Assembly: GCA_023382655.1 (NCBI GenBank)
Contig: JAHDWK010000025.1
Coordinates: 1-64,000, forward strand
From: Anaerolineae bacterium
GTDB taxonomy: Bacteria > Chloroflexota > Anaerolineae > Promineifilales > Promineifilaceae
Reading direction: 5' to 3'
Length of the DNA stretch: 64,000 bases
Part shown: piece after piece, positions 9,101 through 16,296 of the stretch
Layout: every line of letters starts with the position of its first letter
How positions within the stretch are numbered: position 1 is the stretch's first letter
Position numbers and translations under genes: made by a program
Notes under the pieces: generated by a model
Told to the model about the DNA's origin: nothing
Databases searched by the model: none
What the model saw: the letters and a program-made list of their open reading frames with translations, nothing else

Positions 9101-9685
9101 GGTGAGAAGCTGTGTGGCGGCGCCGGTGCTTTTGTTGATCCGGTAAAGCCCGGTGGAGGTGACATCGGTCTGGATCATGTAGATAAAGTCGCCGACCATC
9201 ACCAATTCAGATGAATGCACCGTATGGGGGTAGACCACTTCTGGGGGGGTGAGATCCCAGACCATGTGATCTTCAAATAGACGAACCAGGGCGTTTTGCT
9301 CCCGGCTCACCCAATAGACGTATTCATCGTCGCTGGCGATGTCGGAGATGATGTCCGGTTCGTCTGGGGGCTCACAGAACAGGTCATAGGTGAAGTTATA
9401 CATTTCGCGGGGAGCCATGCCGGACACGGCCGTGCGTCCCACCGTTTGTATCAGGTTGCCTTGCGCCGCATCCGGGCTGGTTGGAGACTGGATGGGGGCG
9501 CAAAGTGGGTTGTTCAGGTAATAAATTTTGGGTGACTGGATCACAAAATCGGTGGCTTCAGCGCCGACCATTACCGGGTCGGGTGTATCCTCAGGGGCGT
9601 TCGGTTCATAAGCGCGGGTGGCGGAAATACCACCCAACAAGAACAACATGCCAACTGCTAACATCATCAATCTTTTCATGTGCAT
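6194..9685 (-). CDS. Large secreted metzincin-like zinc metalloprotease with Ig/BACON-type C-terminal domains
   Basis: About 1163 residues with a Sec signal peptide (MHMKRLMMLAVGMLFLLGG then ATRA-YEP). The first ~330 residues look like a repeated beta-propeller (DGQYLYWQF, DGSYLFFLE units). The zinc site is HEIGHSQGRGH near residue 660, an exact HExxHxxGxxH, followed by a Met-turn-like HDVMSYSNNQW about 60 residues later: metzincin clan hallmarks. The C-terminal third has Fn3/Ig-like segments and a BACON-like domain (APWLSVSQSGGSTPL), and the protein ends in YLPAVVKP. The substrate is unknown. AAGGAG (9691-9696) sits five bases before ATG 9685, which fixes the start. Confidence 0.8.
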   Translation of the reverse strand: MHMKRLMMLAVGMLFLLGGISATRAYEPNAPEDTPDPVMVGAEATDFVIQSPKIYYLNNPLCAPIQSPTSPDAAQGNLIQTVGRTAVSGMAPREMYNFTYDLFCEPPDEPDIISDIASDDEYVYWVSREQNALVRLFEDHMVWDLTPPEVVYPHTVHSSELVMVGDFIYMIQTDVTSTGLYRINKSTGAATQLLTGAQVGSFPYNFQTDGQYLYWQFAQGSTRSLVRYRLSTGVFNTITSGVYGYHPVGGNTVYIGFFNEIRSYDHATGSLSTPIYTSAGPAYITSLAADGSALYFVEQPQAGGGTTLYRQPFFNTAVPLHVSLSYMNRLQRDGSYLFFLEGDALMRIRTNADPALLTNIRIDGLEITQAIQNDSNSVPLVRGKRTAVRLFASSDGAAIPGVFAQLYRIDGSGTVIAGPLSPVNLDRVSGYLRVQSSPDRDNLGDSFTFFLPPDWTDDPTLRLRAELNPYRFPPEPTYADNILTTSTFTLDTSRRLETHFVLFEYDSGGDRYRPRYEQDFLQTVSWVRRAFPLASTPGWSGNPSPGFRPAVRYLYDENLGGNVDGTNRHPDCQRRIELPEDADGYLDDPSLCAAWYVVCPALDAIRAAEGLDDSIFQVGMVADDRGFPRGWACGRGVSTPSGSGDWGWDLDGSYADWYGGHEIGHSQGRGHTFGDPSYPYPDQEIGTSDFRGFDFGDTGLNSLLIPRVYPHDWHDVMSYSNNQWISDYTYVGIKNFGTLLTTPAANMGGGPYLQLSGVLLPDAHEADMTQVRYWDALGFTPTPPTPGVYRIRLLDGGGELAHYDFTPVEGENDSALLISEFVPFALGTTRVEITHPGSGSLAWSYDLSANTPTVNNVHLVSPPSPVSGVVTLDWDASDADGDALTYDVLYSDDGGISWQMIGLGLTTATAEIDTAVLAGSLQGRFKVIANDGLNQGEALSATYNVQMKAPLVTVISPADGQTFIFGEEVYFAAEVYDLQDGDVASIQWRDQTNFLLGTGTEFSQDDLIIGANEITVTAVNSEGLSTAVTFTIYVDDELLPPAPTLTVGPDQVSFHVDDGVTALQSRTVAVNNLGEGEFTVTVAEDAPWLSVSQSGGSTPLQLTLTADPAYLSPGQVLSANLLVTGTLDGSSQTVTVPVSFGMGHIIRPDVGTFNIYLPAVVKP

Positions 9686-9808
9686 ATCATCTCCTTTGTG
9701 TAATTGCACCATCAAAAACAACAGTCAATGAATTTATGATAGAAAGAAGCTGTATAAAAAAACAAGAGCGTTTGGCTACTTTACCCAATGGCCAACACGC
9801 CGCTGCTG

Positions 9809-10717
9809 CTAAATGAGGAGCATAATGAGGGGCAGGGTGATAACGCTGGCCAGAGTGGAAAAGAGCACCGCCATAGTGACAAAATCGGGCAGCAGATCGT
9901 TTTCCAGAGCGATGATGGCGGCGAGTACGGCCGTGGGCATACTCGCCTGCAAGATGCCGGCCGCCCGCGCCAGGCCCGCCAGCCCCAAGGGGGCAGCCAG
10001 CAGATAAGCCAGGAGTGCCGCCCCTATCAACCGCAGACTCGTCGCCAGTACCACATCCCGATTGAAGCGAATCTGAGACGTACCGGCCAGTTGCACGCCC
10101 AGCGTCAACAGCATCGTGGGCACCATGGCTGCTGCCAAGAGACCGACGACCCGCGAGAGGAAAAGAGGGGGTGTGATGTCCAGGTTATTAAACAGCAGGG
10201 CCGGAACCAGCGCCAGTAAGGCTGGCGTCTTAAAAACCCCGAGCGCTGCCCCCCGGCCCCCACCTTTCGCCCACCCCGCCGCCGTCACGCTGATGACAAA
10301 GGCCAATACCACGATGATCAGAAAGTAAAAGGTGGCGAACAATACGGCGTCTGGCCCCAGGCGAAATTCTATGAGGGGCAGGCCAAAGTTACCCACATTG
10401 CCAAAAACGGCGATGATGATGTAAGCGCCCACCATGGTGCGTGGTCGGCCTAAACTGCGGGCGACCAGATAAGCGACAATGGCAATGGCGATATGCACGG
10501 CCGTCGTATAAACAATCATGCGCGATAACAGATTGATGTCCAGCACGGCCGTGCCGACCACATGAAACACATACGCCGGTACAAAAAGGAAATAGGCCAC
10601 GCGGGACAGTGTACGCGCGTCTAGTTGCAGCCGTGGCCCGGCCACAAACCCGATCAGCACTAAACCAAAAACTGGGGCGATGACACTGAAGAAAATTCCG
10701 GCTAATTGTTGTACCAT
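9809..10717 (-). CDS. AEC-family (auxin efflux carrier-like) transporter
   Basis: About 302 residues forming roughly ten transmembrane helices in two halves, as expected for AEC/Mem_trans permeases (malonate/malate or other carboxylate and amino-acid exporters). Typical features: the N-terminal FFSVIAPVFGLVLIGFV helix, the helix-break AVFGNVGNFGLPLIEF, and the C-terminal ILQASMPTAVLAAIIA motif that forms the second crossover. The ATG at 10717 is preferred because family members start just before this first helix; an upstream in-frame start at 10783 would add 22 residues. The substrate is not deducible; no operon partner is present. Confidence 0.8.
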   Translation of the reverse strand: MVQQLAGIFFSVIAPVFGLVLIGFVAGPRLQLDARTLSRVAYFLFVPAYVFHVVGTAVLDINLLSRMIVYTTAVHIAIAIVAYLVARSLGRPRTMVGAYIIIAVFGNVGNFGLPLIEFRLGPDAVLFATFYFLIIVVLAFVISVTAAGWAKGGGRGAALGVFKTPALLALVPALLFNNLDITPPLFLSRVVGLLAAAMVPTMLLTLGVQLAGTSQIRFNRDVVLATSLRLIGAALLAYLLAAPLGLAGLARAAGILQASMPTAVLAAIIALENDLLPDFVTMAVLFSTLASVITLPLIMLLI

Positions 10718-10975
10718 GGCTGAAATTGTGACCTGCCGACCCCTAATCAGCAAACTGGTGATAAATGGGTAACGTTTGTCCAAGATGTTACTTTATGGAC
10801 AATTGCGCGCGACACTGCAAGACTAAAGGACAGGCTGGATCATTATCATACGGGTATGCACACCTGTGGTGCGTACCTGTGGTAAATAAAGCGGTTCAAC
10901 AAAATCGCCCATAACTCAAATCACCATCATGTCATTTTGCAGCTTATCTCAAGTTGTCTGTAAGCGAGGATCGTT

Positions 10976-13900
10976 ATGAATGAATCACCCCCTTCCTGGG
11001 TAGGCCGCACCCTCAGTGGCCGTTATACAATTGAAGCGCGTCTGGGTCATGGCGGCATGTCTACCGTCTATAAAGCACAAGACCCGAACTTGCAGCGTAC
11101 CGTCGCGGTCAAAATCATCCATCCGCACCTTTCTGAAGACCCGGAATTTGTCAAACGTTTTGAACAAGAAGCGGCCGCTGTGGCTAAGCTGCGCCATCCA
11201 AACATTATGCAGGTGCATGACTTTAATCACGACAGCGGCGTCTATTACATCATTTTTGAATATATTGCCGGGCAGCCGCTCAATGAAAAACTGCGCGCCT
11301 TGAATGAGGCGCATATTCGGATGCCCTTAAAAGATGCTGTGGCGATCATGGTTCCTTTATGTGAGGCAGTGGCCTATGCCCACGGCCGTAACATGATCCA
11401 CCGCGACCTCAAACCCTCCAATGTGGTCATTGACCTGCTCAATCAACCCATTCTGCTGGACTTTGGCATTGCCAAAATTGTGGGCGGCGACCATGTGCAT
11501 ACGGCGACCGGCGCTACGGTAGGCACCGCCTCCTACATGGCCCCGGAACAAGTGTTAGGCGCAGAAATTGATCGCCGCGCCGACATCTACTCGCTGGGCA
11601 TTATGCTGTATGAGATGGTAGCCGGTGAACCACCCTACAAAGGCAGTTCCCCTCTCACGGTGATGATGAAACACGTCAACGAGCCATTACCGGACATCAC
11701 CTTCTTCAACGGTAATTTACCGGTTAACTTCACCAATATCCTGGATCGTGCACTGGCCAAAAATCCGGCCGACCGTTTTGGCTCCGCTTCGGAAATGGCC
11801 CAGGCTTTGCGTGAAGTAGAACAACAGTTGACGTCCACATCGGCCACGCAATCGTTTGTAGGCGCATTTGCCACCGCGCCCAATCCTCCCACAGCGACCG
11901 TCAGGGTAGCGCCAACACCGTCACAAACGGCCGTGCCCACTCCATCCACTGCCACCCAAATTAAAACACCATCACCCGATACGGCCGTCACGCCGCTTCC
12001 GGCCACGCCGAAACGCAGCAAAACCCTGTGGTACGCCGGTGCTGTCGTCTTGCTGCTGCTCATCCTGGCGGCCGCCGCCGTCGTTATCAGCCAAAACCGA
12101 GGCGAGGGGGAAACGGCCGTGCCCACCTCCAACGGCATGGCCCACATCCCTGCCGGTCTTTATACCGTTGGCCTGGGCAGCGGTGACGGCAATACGGCTG
12201 CCGAACAGCAGGTGAACCTGGCCGAATACTGGCTGGATCGCCAGGAAACTACCAATGCCCAATACGCTGCCTATCTGGCCGCCAGCGAAGCAGAACCACC
12301 CGCCAACTGGACAGATGGCGCTCCACCCGCAGGCGCAGACCAACTGCCCGTCCAGGGTCTCACCTGGCAAATGGCCGCCGACTACTGCGCCTGGCAGGGC
12401 AAACGCCTGCCCACTGAAGCTGAATGGGAAGTGGCGGCGCGTGGTGAATTGGGTCTGTTATACCCGTGGGGCAGTACCCCTGATACGGTGACGCTGCCCG
12501 GCAGCGCCTATCCGGTTGGCTCCATCGCCACCAACCGTTCCCCGTTTGGCCTGTATGACATGAGCGGGAATGTGTGGGAATGGGTGGCGCAGCCGTACAC
12601 GGCCGTAGCCGAAGGTCAGCAGATTGCCCGCGGCGGCGCTTATGACTTCCTCAAAGAGCTGACCTACCGGCTGCAAGGCGACCCCAACGTACCGACCATG
12701 GTTAAAACGACTGGCGTTCGCTGTGCCGCCAGCCAGGTGGAACTGGTTCCTGATGCCATAGCCCTGGTGCAAGATGATTTCACCGATGAGAACAGCGGCT
12801 GGCCCATCGTCACCGAAGCCTCCGTCCTCTCTGGCTACCATCCCCCAGACTATTACCACTTGCAGGCCGGTCAGCCCAACCAGATTGCCACCGCATTTTT
12901 TGGCGGCAATTTCAGCAATATCGGCCTGGAAACCGATGTTTTTGTGGACAGCACCAATACAGAAACCGGCAATTTCCGCTACGGATTGATCACCCGCCGC
13001 AATGGTGACGAATTTTATGCTTTCACCGTCTCACCACGCAGCGGTACATGGAGTGTCCTTAAAACCGCGGCCAATGGGCTGGAAACAATGGCCGAAGGGA
13101 CATTAACCGGTTTGCGTAACAGCGCCGGACAGCCAGACAGATTGCGCGTGGATGCGGTAGACAGCACATTTCTATTTTTTGTAAATGGTGAACTGCTGTC
13201 GGTTCTGAATGATGCCGGTTATGCTAATGGCGATATTGGTTTTTATGTGGAAACATTCGATGAAGAACGTGCCCACATTCATTATGATCTGGTGCTGGCG
13301 CAGGCTATTGAAGCTGGCGCAGAAACGGCCGTGACCCCACCCAACCAGACTGCCAACCCCACGGCCGTACCCGAAGAACAGGTACAGGTAATAGAAGCCG
13401 CGCCAACCACCGCCCCCACGGCCGTAGCGGAGACCGTGCCCGAACCAACAACCGAACCGACGCCCACCGGCCCCTTACCCTCTTCCCTGGGCATGGTTCC
13501 GGTGGATGGAGGTGAATATGTGGTGGGTGAAGGTACGGCCGTGACCCTGAGCCGCTTCTGGATTGACACAACCGAAGTGAGCAACACCCAATTCGCTGCC
13601 TATATCGCCGCGACGGGGCAACCCCCCCCGGCAAGCTGGCCTGACGGCACGCTACCCGCCGGTGCAGAAACGCTCCCGGTACAGGGCATTGACTGGGACA
13701 CGGCCGTGGCCTACTGCCAATGGGCCAACAAGCGCCTGCCCACCGAAGCAGAATGGGAAGTGGCAGCGCGGGGGCCACATGGCACGCTCTATCCCTGGGG
13801 CAATGATGCCCGCGCCGTGGAACTGCCCACCAGCGGCGCCTATGCCGTAGGCACATTGGCCGAAAACCGCAGCTACTTTGGTGCCTATGACATGGCCGGT

Positions 13901-14905
13901 AATGTGTGGGAATGGGTGGCCGACCCGTTCAACCCGACCGCTGCTGGGGAACAAATCATTCGCGGCGGGGCCAACAGTTTCCAAAACAATCTGGTGGAGT
14001 TCATTGCCGGCGATCCCACCAACGCCTTGATGATCGGCGAGACCGGCATCCGCTGTGCGGCCGATACCGTTGACCCGGAAGCCGACACCGGCCTGTTGAT
14101 CGAGGAAGATTTCAGCGATTACCTCAGCGGTTGGTTTAATGCCCGCGCCCCGGTTGGCCCCTACTTTTATGGGTATCACCCTACCGATTTTTACCATGTG
14201 CAGGTCAGTGAAGCAGTCGGCTGCCTCACTGTCTACCGCGATCTGCCGGTGGCTAACTTCACGGCCGCCGCCGAAATTTTCGTGGCTGACAGCGGGTCGG
14301 AAACAGGTGATTTTCGTTATGGTTTGATTGCCCGTGAAGATGGTAACAATTTCTATGCCTTCACCGTTTCCCCACGTACCCAAATCTGGAAGGTGCTAAA
14401 AAGCACACCGGGTGGCCTCATGCTGATGGCCGAAGGCCAAAGCAGTACGATCAATGGGGTTGACCAGCCTAACCGTGACCGTCTGTATGTGACCGGCAAT
14501 GGGCCGGACATGGCGTTTTTTGTGAATGGGGAATTGGTTAGCCGGGTGAATGATCCCGATTATACCGCCGGTAATGTAGGCTTTTTGGTGCAGACGTTGG
14601 ATGAGACCTATGCCCATGTGCATTTTGATTCGTTGACGGTACGGCCGTTACTCACCACCGCATCCCCCACCAACAGCGCTGCCAGCGCCTACCCGCCAGA
14701 TTCTCCTGTCTGTCAAGGCTCTGTCCGTGCCGAAGACTCACTGGCTGAGTTCACCACCCACACCGTTGCCCTGGGAGAAAATTTACTGGCGATTGCCGCC
14801 CGCTATAACACTACGCCGGAAGCTATCCTGGCAGCCAATGGCAAGGATATTGATAATCCCAATGTGATCCGCACCGGGCAAACATTGATCATTCCCGAAT
14901 CTTGA
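10976..14905 (+). CDS. Membrane Ser/Thr protein kinase with two SUMF1 (FGE-like) domains, two lectin-like domains and LysM
   Basis: 1309 residues. Cytoplasmic kinase about 16-280: GHGGMSTVY glycine loop, AVKII lysine, HRDLKPSN catalytic loop, DFGIAK, APEQ. A Thr/Pro-rich linker leads to one TM helix near 349-372. Extracellular part: SUMF1/FGE-like domain 1 (about 386-586, GNVWEWV, RGGAY, VRCAAS), concanavalin-like jellyroll 1 (598-770, starting DDFTDENSGW), SUMF1-like 2 (837-1030), jellyroll 2 (1045-1225) and a C-terminal LysM (1257-1309). The cysteines that bind copper in true formylglycine-generating enzymes are not seen, so the SUMF1 modules are probably binding or structural. The likely role is sensing wall or glycan ligands and signalling inward (inference). 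Confidence 0.88.
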   Translation: MNESPPSWVGRTLSGRYTIEARLGHGGMSTVYKAQDPNLQRTVAVKIIHPHLSEDPEFVKRFEQEAAAVAKLRHPNIMQVHDFNHDSGVYYIIFEYIAGQPLNEKLRALNEAHIRMPLKDAVAIMVPLCEAVAYAHGRNMIHRDLKPSNVVIDLLNQPILLDFGIAKIVGGDHVHTATGATVGTASYMAPEQVLGAEIDRRADIYSLGIMLYEMVAGEPPYKGSSPLTVMMKHVNEPLPDITFFNGNLPVNFTNILDRALAKNPADRFGSASEMAQALREVEQQLTSTSATQSFVGAFATAPNPPTATVRVAPTPSQTAVPTPSTATQIKTPSPDTAVTPLPATPKRSKTLWYAGAVVLLLLILAAAAVVISQNRGEGETAVPTSNGMAHIPAGLYTVGLGSGDGNTAAEQQVNLAEYWLDRQETTNAQYAAYLAASEAEPPANWTDGAPPAGADQLPVQGLTWQMAADYCAWQGKRLPTEAEWEVAARGELGLLYPWGSTPDTVTLPGSAYPVGSIATNRSPFGLYDMSGNVWEWVAQPYTAVAEGQQIARGGAYDFLKELTYRLQGDPNVPTMVKTTGVRCAASQVELVPDAIALVQDDFTDENSGWPIVTEASVLSGYHPPDYYHLQAGQPNQIATAFFGGNFSNIGLETDVFVDSTNTETGNFRYGLITRRNGDEFYAFTVSPRSGTWSVLKTAANGLETMAEGTLTGLRNSAGQPDRLRVDAVDSTFLFFVNGELLSVLNDAGYANGDIGFYVETFDEERAHIHYDLVLAQAIEAGAETAVTPPNQTANPTAVPEEQVQVIEAAPTTAPTAVAETVPEPTTEPTPTGPLPSSLGMVPVDGGEYVVGEGTAVTLSRFWIDTTEVSNTQFAAYIAATGQPPPASWPDGTLPAGAETLPVQGIDWDTAVAYCQWANKRLPTEAEWEVAARGPHGTLYPWGNDARAVELPTSGAYAVGTLAENRSYFGAYDMAGNVWEWVADPFNPTAAGEQIIRGGANSFQNNLVEFIAGDPTNALMIGETGIRCAADTVDPEADTGLLIEEDFSDYLSGWFNARAPVGPYFYGYHPTDFYHVQVSEAVGCLTVYRDLPVANFTAAAEIFVADSGSETGDFRYGLIAREDGNNFYAFTVSPRTQIWKVLKSTPGGLMLMAEGQSSTINGVDQPNRDRLYVTGNGPDMAFFVNGELVSRVNDPDYTAGNVGFLVQTLDETYAHVHFDSLTVRPLLTTASPTNSAASAYPPDSPVCQGSVRAEDSLAEFTTHTVALGENLLAIAARYNTTPEAILAANGKDIDNPNVIRTGQTLIIPES

Positions 14906-14916
14906 GAGGGTGTGCC

Positions 14917-14960
14917 CCAACGGGACAGTTGCTTTGCCGGTGACTGTCCCGTTGGAATTT
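14917..14960 (+). terminator. Intrinsic terminator after kinase gene
   Basis: CCAACGGGACAGT pairs with ACTGTCCCGTTGG (13 bp, perfect) and is followed by AATTTT. It also overlaps the end of the converging ABC-ATPase gene. Confidence 0.8.
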
Positions 14961-16120
14961 TAGGAAACGGACGGCCGTTTCCCCTCCGTCTCCCTGGCTC
15001 TCTCCCCGGCAACACGGTCCGTTTCCTCTCGGCTTTCCGGCGACAAATCCATCAACTTGAGGAACGCTGCCTTATCCAGTGTCAGCACTTCCGTATGTTC
15101 ATGGCCGGGGTCGGCAATGACGGTGGCAATGCGCGCCCCGCCGCGCAGCAAGGCGATCTCGCCAAAATACTGTCCCGGCCTCAACCGCGCCATCACGATC
15201 TGCGACCCGTCTGGCTCCCGCAGCAGCACTTCCACCGCCCCCTGGCTGACAATGTAGAACTTCTCCGGCGGTTCCCCTTCATGCAGGATGACCTCACCCG
15301 GTTTGAATAACTGCGGCTGCAACTGGCGCGTCGCTTCGCGCAAATGCGCCTCGTCCATCATGGGGAAAGCGGCGGCCAGGTACTCGTCAATAATCTCCCC
15401 ATCGGAGAGGATGATGGTGCGCGTCACCCGCTGCGCCAGGTCTTTGTCATGTGTCACCATGAAGATCGTTTTACCCTGCGCCACCAGCTTTCCAAACAGG
15501 TCAAAGATGGCGTTAGCCGTTTTGGAGTCCAGGTTGCCGGTGGGTTCGTCGGCCACCAGGATGGGGGGATCATTAGCCAGGGCGCGGGCGATGGCCACCC
15601 GCTGCTGCTGCCCGCCGGAAATTTCCGACGGTTTTTTGAAGGCGTGTTCTTTGATCTCCACCAGGTCAAGCAGGTGCAGGGCGCGTTCCTGCCGTTCGCG
15701 GTTGCTGCGGAAGGTATTGCAGAAATCCATCGGCAGCATCACGTTTTCCACGTTGGTGAGGGTGGGCAGCAGTTGGAAGAATTGGAAAACGACGCCCACG
15801 TTCAAACCGCGCCAGGCGGCGACGGCCCCCTCGCCCAGGTGATGGATCGGTTTGCCACCGATCACAATTTCGCCGGCGGTGGGTTTGTCTATGCCGGTGA
15901 GCATGTTGATGAGCGTGGTTTTGCCGCTGCCAGACTTGCCAATGACGGCCACAAATTCGCCCTGGTTGACCTGTAAGTCCAGCGTCTTGAGGGCGTAAAA
16001 GTCGCCGGTTGGCGTCGGGTACGTTTTGACCACCTGTTGCAGGTGTATGAGAGGGGATGAGGCGATACGGCCGTCAGATTGACCATGCGTCTTGTCTCTG
16101 TTCCGAAAGCGATTGAGCAT
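14960..16120 (-). CDS. ABC transporter ATPase fused to a cyclic-nucleotide-binding domain
   Basis: 386 residues. Residues about 25-250 are a LolD/MacB-type ABC ATPase: Walker [11 protein letters not shown]-loop [11 protein letters not shown], signature SGGQQQ, Walker [15 protein letters not shown]-loop MVTHD. Residues about 262-370 are a cNMP-binding/Crp-like beta-barrel ([24 protein letters not shown]..., [19 protein letters not shown] with the phosphate-binding-cassette GEIALL). This suggests an ATPase whose activity or localisation is gated by a nucleotide or by cassette interactions (inference). No permease gene is adjacent. Confidence 0.88.
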   Translation of the reverse strand: MLNRFRNRDKTHGQSDGRIASSPLIHLQQVVKTYPTPTGDFYALKTLDLQVNQGEFVAVIGKSGSGKTTLINMLTGIDKPTAGEIVIGGKPIHHLGEGAVAAWRGLNVGVVFQFFQLLPTLTNVENVMLPMDFCNTFRSNRERQERALHLLDLVEIKEHAFKKPSEISGGQQQRVAIARALANDPPILVADEPTGNLDSKTANAIFDLFGKLVAQGKTIFMVTHDKDLAQRVTRTIILSDGEIIDEYLAAAFPMMDEAHLREATRQLQPQLFKPGEVILHEGEPPEKFYIVSQGAVEVLLREPDGSQIVMARLRPGQYFGEIALLRGGARIATVIADPGHEHTEVLTLDKAAFLKLMDLSPESREETDRVAGERARETEGKRPSVS

Positions 16121-16239
16121 CAGGGTTTCCTTGTTTGCCGGACGCAGGTGTGATGGTGGCTACGGCCGTGACGCCCCCCTATACGCATGGTTCCCCGCAT
16201 CGTTACATGGCGCAATGGGTAGTCGGTGATTGCCTTCGG

Positions 16240-16296
16240 CCCTCGGATTACGGCTCACGGCTCACGGATTACGCCTCACGCCTCACGGCCGTCACC
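16240..16296. repeat. Family A repeat abutting the ppc stop
   Basis: GGATTACGGCTCACGG and TCACGCCTCACGG units fill the gap between ppc and the ABC-ATPase gene. On the minus strand the ppc stop codon TGA reads straight into these units (GGGGTGACGGCCGTGAGG). Confidence 0.7.

Noticed and set aside
10976-14905. Active formylglycine-generating enzyme in the kinase fusion
   Set aside because: SUMF1 fold motifs are clear, but the cysteines needed for copper binding in aerobic FGE are not found in either copy.
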